Shown piece by piece: positions 1 to 5,107 of a DNA stretch of 7,670 nucleotides. Source of the stretch: Bacteroidales bacterium (GTDB lineage: Bacteria > Bacteroidota > Bacteroidia > Bacteroidales > UBA12481). A model generated the notes under the pieces. The model saw only the letters and a program-made list of their open reading frames with translations. It had not been told where the DNA came from and did not search any database. The position numbers and the translations under genes were made by a program. The DNA lies in contig JAGHDB010000192.1 of NCBI GenBank assembly GCA_021160155.1, positions 1 through 7,670 on the forward strand, written 5' to 3'. The stretch's first letter is position 1; each line of letters opens with the position of its first letter.

Positions 1-767
1 ATTCTGATCATCAGGTCGATATATTCATCCAGCGAAAACAGGTGAAAATCTCCGGGTGTATCTTTAAATTCACGAGCCATGCGGGTATGCCGAATAATCT
101 GGAGATGATGAAATTTCACTGAATCCAGAGGCAACTCATTAATCTGATCCACCAGATTAAAAAAATCACGTTCGGTTTCACCGGGAAGCCCGATAATAAA
201 ATGGGCCCCGATATGGATCCGCCTTCCTGCTGCAGACCGCAGGCCATCCACAGCTTGTTGCCAGGTATGTCCCCGGTTCACTCGTAATAATGTACGGTCA
301 AGCCGGGACTCTAACCCAAATTCGATCGCAACAAAGTAATTTGCGGTTAATGACTCAAGATAATCCAGCAGGGGTTCATCTATACAATCCGGCCGGGTAC
401 CAATCACAATCCCCCTGATCCCGGGCATTTCCAGAGCCGATTCATATAATTCCCTGAGTTTCTCCAATGGTGCATAAGTGTTTGTATAAGCCTGAAAATA
501 TGCCAGATAGGCCTGGGCATCATATCGCTTTCCAAAAAAACGGATTCCCTGTTCCAATTGTTCCGTAACCGGTTGATCCGGATGACAATAATCGGGTTTA
601 AAAGTACTGTTATGACAAAATGTACATCCCCCGATACCTAATGTACCATCGCGGTTCGGACAGGTAAATCCGGCATCTATTGAAAGTTTCTGAACCCTTA
701 CGCCAAATTTCTTTCGAAGGTAACCGGAAAGGTCATTATATGGTTTATCATGCCCCCGGGGATACAT
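1..767 (-). CDS. yhcC: YhcC/TIGR01212-family radical SAM protein (3' end cut off by window edge)
   Basis: The frame is open from an ATG at 767 to the left edge, giving about 255 codons. E. coli YhcC is about 310 residues, so the C-terminus lies outside. The N-terminal part carries the family's cluster-binding pattern CPNRDGTLGIGGCTFC (C36, C48, C51, a CX11CX2C spacing) that would hold a [4Fe-4S] cluster for S-adenosylmethionine cleavage. Further family landmarks follow in order: AYFQAYTNTY, GTRPDC, a LESRLDRTLLRVNRGH segment and IIGLPGE. These follow my memory of E. coli YhcC closely. The biochemical reaction of YhcC is not firmly known; it is a cytoplasmic enzyme of uncertain substrate. The start at 767 is favoured because the YhcC-like sequence begins a few residues later. 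No Shine-Dalgarno is present. The gene lies 47 bp downstream of the rhomboid gene on the same strand, so co-transcription is likely, but no functional link is evident. Confidence 0.92.
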   Translation of the reverse strand, partial: MYPRGHDKPYNDLSGYLRKKFGVRVQKLSIDAGFTCPNRDGTLGIGGCTFCHNSTFKPDYCHPDQPVTEQLEQGIRFFGKRYDAQAYLAYFQAYTNTYAPLEKLRELYESALEMPGIRGIVIGTRPDCIDEPLLDYLESLTANYFVAIEFGLESRLDRTLLRVNRGHTWQQAVDGLRSAAGRRIHIGAHFIIGLPGETERDFFNLVDQINELPLDSVKFHHLQIIRHTRMAREFKDTPGDFHLFSLDEYIDLMIR

Positions 768-781
768 TAATAAATTTATTA
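768..781. repeat. 14-bp perfect AT palindrome abutting the yhcC start codon
   Basis: TAATAAATTTATTA reads the same on both strands and sits directly against the yhcC ATG, in the 47-bp gap after the rhomboid gene. On the minus strand it contains TAAATTTA, one base off the Bacteroidota -7 consensus TAnnTTTG. As a -7 box it would lie too close to the ATG to allow a leader. It more likely keeps the translation start unstructured, as is common where no Shine-Dalgarno is used. It has no loop or G/C stem, so it is not a terminator. The function is uncertain, and AT richness alone could produce it. Confidence 0.35.
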
Positions 782-814
782 TTCAACATACACAAAGGAA
801 AATAATCATTTAAC

Positions 815-1546
815 TCATTCAAAGCGGGTCCAATCCGATTCCCAATGAGGAAGGTCTGCCCGACCGGGGTCAGGAGGTTGCATTTTTTTCTTTTTACCCT
901 CAATCTCATAATCATTCCAGGGAAGATCCGTCTCCTCCTCCTGATCCTCCGGAGAGAATGAATGTTGCCAGAAGAGGTAACTGCCAACCGGGCCTCTTTT
1001 CCGGTATATCCATGCCAAGGTGATTCCCGTAATAAAACCCATTAAATGTGATTCCCATGACACCCGCTCCTCAATTGGGAATACACCCCAGATCATGCTG
1101 CCATATTGAAAAACAACTATCAGAGAAATGGCGATTAAACCGATATGTTTTCTAATCAATCCGCTGATAATAAGAAAACCGGCCAGACTGTATAACAGAC
1201 CGCTGGCCCCGATATGATAAGCCTGCCGCGCTACCACCCAGGTTAACAGTCCGGTTACCAGGTAGGAGAGAAAAAAGACCCTGAAAGCTACCTCACGGTA
1301 AAAATAAAAAAGGGTCGTACATAATACCAGGACAGGAAAACTATTGGCCATCAAATGCTTAAAATCTCCATGAATCAGAGGAGTCAGCAGCACACCGGTC
1401 AAACCACTTATCTTGCGGGGAAAAATCCCATAATAATAAAGATTTAACTCCAGTACCCGGTCTGCCAGAAAAACCACCCAGAGAAGTAAAACAAACAACA
1501 CCGGAACTACCAGACTAATATAAAACCGTTTGATACTGATATCCAT
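815..1546 (-). CDS. rhomboid-family intramembrane serine protease
   Basis: This encodes 243 residues of a mostly hydrophobic membrane protein. The rhomboid catalytic signature is complete: HLMAN in the second membrane segment (H64, N68), GASG with the nucleophile S115, and ESHLMG with the partner H167. The spacings N68-S115 (47) and S115-H167 (52) nearly equal those of E. coli GlpG (N154, S201, H254). About six membrane segments span residues 8 to 182, followed by a hydrophilic, probably cytoplasmic tail of about 60 residues that is acidic (PEDQEEETD) and then Lys-rich. The family cleaves helical membrane substrates inside the bilayer; the substrate here is unknown. The frame extends back to an ATG at 1618, but that adds 24 non-family residues overlapping the threonine aldolase gene. 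The start at 1546 (MDISIKRFY) lies just ahead of the first membrane segment and 8 bp after the upstream stop. No Shine-Dalgarno is visible. Confidence 0.92.
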   Translation of the reverse strand: MDISIKRFYISLVVPVLFVLLLWVVFLADRVLELNLYYYGIFPRKISGLTGVLLTPLIHGDFKHLMANSFPVLVLCTTLFYFYREVAFRVFFLSYLVTGLLTWVVARQAYHIGASGLLYSLAGFLIISGLIRKHIGLIAISLIVVFQYGSMIWGVFPIEERVSWESHLMGFITGITLAWIYRKRGPVGSYLFWQHSFSPEDQEEETDLPWNDYEIEGKKKKMQPPDPGRADLPHWESDWTRFE

Positions 1547-1554
1547 AGTACAGG

Positions 1555-2585
1555 TTATCCAACCAATTGTTTGATTAGCACACAAAACCGGTCGATATCC
1601 TCCGGGGTAGTATCCCATGAAGTCATCCAGCGGACAATCGACCGGCTCTCATCCCATACATAAAAAAAGAACTCCTGCTGTAACTTCGGGATAATTGAAG
1701 CGGGAACCTGTGCAAATACTCCGTTCGATTCAACAGGCTGTGTAATTTTAATCTCCGGTATGCCGGCTATCTGATCCGCCAGATACCGGGCCATCCGGTT
1801 AGAATGCCGGGCATTTTGCAGCCAGAGATCATTACTAAAAAGCGAGGTAAACTGTGCAGCGATATATCGCATCTTTGAAGCCAGTTGCATACCCTGCTTA
1901 CGATAATATTTAAAAAAATCCGCTAATCCGGAATTCATAAATATAATCGCCTCTCCATACATCCCGCCATTTTTAGTAGCCCCAAGACTCAGTACATCCA
2001 CACCGGCATCACGGGTAAAGGATTTCAGATCCATTTCAAGAAACGCAGCAGCATTGGCAATTCGGGCCCCATCCATATGCAGGTACATTCCGTGCGGTTT
2101 AATGACCTCACTCAAAGCCCTGATCTCCCCGGGCCTGTACACCGTACCCAGTTCAGTCGCCTGAGTGATACTGACCACACGTGGTTGGGCATGATGTTCA
2201 AAATCAAACCCCCGTAAATGCGGAGTGATGACACCTGCATTAATTTTCCCGCCGGAAGCAGGCACGGGTATTATTTTACAACCGGTGAAGAACTCGGGAG
2301 CCCCGCATTCATCCTCTTCAATATGTGCAGTTTCAGCGCAAATAACAGAGTTGAACGAATGGGTTATATTTCGTAAACCGATTACATTGGCAGCCGTTCC
2401 GGTAAAAACAAAATATATTTCGGTATCCTTTCCGAAAATATTTTTTAACTGACTGACAGCCTGCTCAGTATACACATCATCCCCGTAACCCACTACATGG
2501 CCCTCATTACATGCCTGCATGGCCGCAAAACCTCCGGATGCACACCGGAATTGTTGTCACTTGCAAATCCCCTTTGATTAGACAT
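1555..2585 (-). CDS. ltaE: threonine aldolase / beta-eliminating lyase family PLP enzyme, interrupted by an apparent single-base frameshift
   Basis: The enzyme family cleaves L-threonine or L-allo-threonine to glycine and acetaldehyde in the cytoplasm, using pyridoxal phosphate. The main frame (1555-2520, 321 residues) shows GTAANV (cofactor phosphate site), HIEEDECGAPEFFTG, LHMDGARIANAAAF with the cofactor-binding Asp, SLGATKNGG with the Schiff-base Lys (K183 of this frame), and RKQGMQLASKMR. It lacks the family's N-terminus. That part lies upstream in another frame: ATG at 2585 encodes MSNQRGFASDNNSGVHPEVLR. It then runs into CGG-CCATGCAG where CGG-GCC-ATG-CAG (RAMQ) is expected. Restoring one base near 2523 gives 343 residues, the usual family length, with K205 as the Schiff-base lysine. 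Read as given, translation from 2585 stops shortly after the shift. Whether this is a mutation or a sequence error cannot be told here. Substrate specificity is inferred from family only. It is the first gene of the leftward unit. Confidence 0.88.
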
Positions 2586-2603
2586 AATTAGTTGGTTAAA
2601 ACA

Positions 2604-2611
2604 CAAATTTA
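2604..2611 (-). promoter_or_regulatory. candidate Bacteroidota-type -7 box for the leftward unit
   Basis: On the minus strand the sequence reads TAAATTTG, an exact match to the Bacteroidota -7 consensus TAnnTTTG. It lies about 18 bp upstream of the threonine aldolase ATG at 2585, leaving a short leader of roughly 12-15 bases. I see no good -33 TTTG element at the usual 19-20 bp further upstream, so the call rests on the -7 match and position alone. Confidence 0.4.
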
Positions 2612-2624
2612 GCCAATAATATCA

Positions 2625-2651
2625 TTTTGCTGCGGGATTCTTTTTAACTTG
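2625..2651 (+). promoter_or_regulatory. weak candidate promoter for the pepP operon
   Basis: TTTTG at 2625-2629 followed after 15 bp by TAACTTG at 2645-2651 resembles the Bacteroidota -33/-7 pair, but the -7 element is imperfect and the spacing is shorter than usual. It would start transcription near 2657, leaving a leader of about 20 bases before the ATG at 2677. This is the best-placed option I can see for the rightward operon, but it is weak. Confidence 0.2.
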
Positions 2652-2676
2652 ACAATCCAAAAAAATATCTGATAAA

Positions 2677-4059
2677 ATGTTTACAACTAACACGTATTTA
2701 CAAAGACGGGCAGCACTCAAAAAAAGCCTTAATCACGGGATTTTACTTTTCCTGGGAAATGATGAAAGTCCGATGAATTATGCCGATAATGGTTACCACT
2801 TCAGGCAGGATAGTTCGTTCCTCTACTTCTGGGGGATGGATTATCCCGGACTGGCAGCGGTTATTGACCTGGATGAAGATACCGAAATTCTGTACGGAGA
2901 TGACCTGACCGTAGAGGAGATTGTCTGGATGGGCACGCAGCCTACCCTGCTTGAACGGGGGGCAGCTTACGGTATTTCACAGGTCAAACCTCTAACCAAC
3001 CTGAAAAAGGATTTGTCTGACGCGGTAAAATCCGGCCGTGAAATTCATTTTCTTCCACCCTACCGGCCGGAGAATAAAATCAAACTCATGAATCTACTGG
3101 ATGTTCATCCGGATCACTCGCAGGAAAAGGCCTCTGTCCCTTTCATCAAAGCAGTGGTCAACCTGCGCAATATTAAATCGGATGAAGAGATCGCAGAAAT
3201 AGAAAAGGCCGTTAACGTTTCAGTGGATATGCACATTACCGCGATGAAAATGGCCCGTCCCGGGATGAAAGAAGCTCAACTTGCTGCTGCTGTACAGGAA
3301 GTAGCCGTGGCAGCAGGCGGACAAATCTCTTTTCCGATCATTATGACCATCAACGGACAAACACTACACAACCATTACCACGGAAATATTCTGAAGCCGG
3401 GGGATATGGTCCTCTGCGACAGCGGTGCAGAAACCAGCCTGCATTACGCGGGAGACCTCTCTTCCACTTTTCCGGTTGACCCGGTATTCACTTCCAGACA
3501 AAAAGATATTTATTCCATAGCTCTTGCAGCACACGAAGCAGCACTGAACAAATTGGCTCCCGGAGTCCCTTTTAAAGAGGTTCACCTGACTGCCTGTCGC
3601 ACCATTGCCGAAGGTCTGGCTCAAATGGGAATGATGAAGGGGGATCTCGATGCAGCCGTGGAGGCAGGAGCACATGCGCTCTTTTTCCCTTGCGGAACCG
3701 GACATATGATGGGACTTGATGTACACGATATGGAAGATCTCGGAGAGGTATACGTAGGATATGACGGCAAACCCAAAAGCACCCTTTTCGGTCTGAAATC
3801 CCTGCGTCTTGCCCGGCCGCTTCAACCGGGATTTGTAGCTACCATTGAACCCGGTATCTATTTTATACCTGAATTGATCGATTTGTGGCAGGGGCAGCAT
3901 AAATTTACAGACTTTATCAACTACGACAGAGTAAATGAGTTTCGCGATTTTGGCGGAGTACGTAACGAAGAGGATGTAGTAATTACCAAGCAGGGTTACC
4001 GGGTCCTGGGTAAAAGAAAACCCAAAACCATTGAAGAAGTTGAATCCCTGAGAAGCTGA
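2677..4059 (+). CDS. pepP: Xaa-Pro aminopeptidase (PepP-type, M24B metallopeptidase)
   Basis: This 460-residue cytoplasmic peptidase releases the N-terminal residue from peptides whose second residue is proline. Residues 1-170 form the creatinase-like N-terminal domain (YHFRQDSSFLYFWGMDYPG at about 40-58 matches the family). Residues from about 171 form the pita-bread catalytic domain. All five dinuclear metal ligands can be placed: D248 in LCDSGAE, D260 in YAGDLSSTF, H343 in PCGTGHMMGLDVHD, E391 in TIEPGIY and E431 in GVRNEEDVVIT. H350 and R429 also match conserved family positions. The length is close to E. coli PepP (441). The start at 2677 fits the usual PepP N-terminus (YLQRRAALKKSL); the next in-frame ATG is residue 33, inside conserved sequence. 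It is the first gene of the rightward operon, 7 bp ahead of the hydroxyproline dehydratase-like gene, which suggests a role in using proline-rich peptides. Confidence 0.95.
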   Translation: MFTTNTYLQRRAALKKSLNHGILLFLGNDESPMNYADNGYHFRQDSSFLYFWGMDYPGLAAVIDLDEDTEILYGDDLTVEEIVWMGTQPTLLERGAAYGISQVKPLTNLKKDLSDAVKSGREIHFLPPYRPENKIKLMNLLDVHPDHSQEKASVPFIKAVVNLRNIKSDEEIAEIEKAVNVSVDMHITAMKMARPGMKEAQLAAAVQEVAVAAGGQISFPIIMTINGQTLHNHYHGNILKPGDMVLCDSGAETSLHYAGDLSSTFPVDPVFTSRQKDIYSIALAAHEAALNKLAPGVPFKEVHLTACRTIAEGLAQMGMMKGDLDAAVEAGAHALFFPCGTGHMMGLDVHDMEDLGEVYVGYDGKPKSTLFGLKSLRLARPLQPGFVATIEPGIYFIPELIDLWQGQHKFTDFINYDRVNEFRDFGGVRNEEDVVITKQGYRVLGKRKPKTIEEVESLRS

Positions 4060-4066
4060 TTTACTG

Positions 4067-5107
4067 ATGTTCGCAAACAAATTGAACCTATGGAAACCTC
4101 CGGACGAATGGCTGCGAATTAAAACCATCGACCTGCATACCGGAGGAGAACCCCTGCGCGTGGTATATGACGGACTGCCTGAAATACCCGGAAATACCAT
4201 TCTCGAAAAACGAAAATATTTCAAAGAACATCTGGACCACATTAGAAAAGCATTGATGTGGGAACCACGCGGTCATGCAGATATGTATGGAGCCATTCTG
4301 ACTCCTCCGGTATCCGATGAATCTGATTTCGGAGTCTTTTTTATACATAATGAAGGGTACAGCACCATGTGCGGCCATGCCATTATCGGATTAACCACAC
4401 TGATTAATGAAACCGGAATCATCCAATCCCAATCAGAGACCGGACAGATTAGGATCGATTCCCCCTCAGGCCTTATCAGAGCGGATTTTTCAATAACTCC
4501 GGATGGGAAATCTATCGCCTCATTCCTGAACGTACCCTCCTTCGTACTTTACCGGGATCAGTATTTAAAACTTAATAAGCCGGGTGAGATTCAATTCGAT
4601 ATAGCTTTCGGAGGAGCATTTTATGCTTTTGTGGATGCTGCTTCTGCCGGTTTTGAACTGATCCCTTCAGAACTTCCGGAACTCATAGATCTAGGACGTA
4701 AAATCAAGCGGTCTGTAATATCCGGCTGGGAGATCCGGCACCCGGTTGAAACAGACCTCGGTTTTCTGTATGGAACGATCTTCACCGGACCGGCCCATCA
4801 TCCCGGTCACCACAGCAGAAACGTCTGTATTTTTGCAGACGGTGAAGTTGATCGCTCGCCCACCGGCACCGGCGTTTCAGCCAGAGCAGCCATCCACTAT
4901 CAAAGAGGTGAACTTCGGCCCGGTGAAATAATTACCATTGAAAGCATACTGGATACCACTATGGATGTGCGCATCGAAAAAGTAATCCATGATCACGGTT
5001 ATCCGGCAGTTATTCCAAAAGTTAGTGGAACTGCTTTTATCACCGGTAAACATGAATTTTTAATTAACCCTTCAGATCCACTACAAACAGGATTTATATT
5101 CCGATGA
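4067..5107 (+). CDS. trans-3-hydroxy-L-proline dehydratase-like protein (proline racemase superfamily)
   Basis: This encodes 346 residues of the proline racemase fold, probably cytoplasmic. The N-terminal active-site motif MCGHAIIGL keeps its cysteine (C102). The second site reads DRSPTGTGVSAR with threonine (T266) where proline and 4-hydroxyproline racemases have cysteine. That Cys/Thr pair is the known signature of trans-3-hydroxy-L-proline dehydratase, which removes water to give pyrroline-2-carboxylate. Several segments also resemble human L3HYPDH as I remember it: HLDHIRKALMWEPRGHADMYG (48 residues before C102 onward), HNEGYSTMCGHA, DIAFGGAFYAFV and the C-terminal DPLQTGFIFR. The start at 4067 is 7 bp after pepP and places DLHTGGEPLR at residue 22, as in the family. 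It has no Shine-Dalgarno. A His-rich HHPGHH lies at 244-249. The pyrroline-2-carboxylate reductase needed next is not in the window. Family is certain; the exact substrate is inferred from T266. Confidence 0.9.
   Translation: MFANKLNLWKPPDEWLRIKTIDLHTGGEPLRVVYDGLPEIPGNTILEKRKYFKEHLDHIRKALMWEPRGHADMYGAILTPPVSDESDFGVFFIHNEGYSTMCGHAIIGLTTLINETGIIQSQSETGQIRIDSPSGLIRADFSITPDGKSIASFLNVPSFVLYRDQYLKLNKPGEIQFDIAFGGAFYAFVDAASAGFELIPSELPELIDLGRKIKRSVISGWEIRHPVETDLGFLYGTIFTGPAHHPGHHSRNVCIFADGEVDRSPTGTGVSARAAIHYQRGELRPGEIITIESILDTTMDVRIEKVIHDHGYPAVIPKVSGTAFITGKHEFLINPSDPLQTGFIFR

Larger units (their letters stand above)
2586..2676. promoter_or_regulatory. divergent intergenic promoter region
   Basis: This 91-bp AT-rich gap separates the start codons of the threonine aldolase gene (leftward) and the Xaa-Pro aminopeptidase gene (rightward), so it must contain the promoters of both units unless they lie inside genes. 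It is the only non-coding stretch longer than 50 bp. No clear operator-like inverted repeat, riboswitch or attenuator is visible. Neither start codon has a Shine-Dalgarno; the bases before them are CCAACTAATT (leftward) and ATCTGATAAA (rightward). Confidence 0.7.

Noticed and set aside
748..987. Minus-strand 79-codon frame over the rhomboid tail and yhcC start
   Set aside because: It overlaps two real genes in another frame and its Arg-rich translation resembles no family.
1547..1618. Upstream extension of the rhomboid gene to an ATG at 1618
   Set aside because: The extra 24 residues are unlike rhomboid N-termini and would overlap the end of the threonine aldolase gene. The ATG at 1546 is well placed.
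2225..2452. Plus-strand 75-codon frame inside the threonine aldolase gene
   Set aside because: It is a shadow of the conserved opposite-strand coding sequence.
2519..2530. Programmed -1 ribosomal frameshifting as the explanation of the threonine aldolase break
   Set aside because: No X-XXY-YYZ slippery heptamer is present at the junction, and this family is not known to use recoding.
2649..2676. Sigma70-like TTGACA (2649-2654) with GATAAA (2671-2676)
   Set aside because: The -10 element would abut the pepP ATG at 2677 and put the transcription start inside the coding region, and the pepP N-terminus is clearly needed. Probably chance in AT-rich DNA.
3364..4242. Long antisense open frame (292 codons) across pepP and the dehydratase gene
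   Set aside because: It lies opposite two well-supported genes, spans their junction, and its translation has no recognisable domain.
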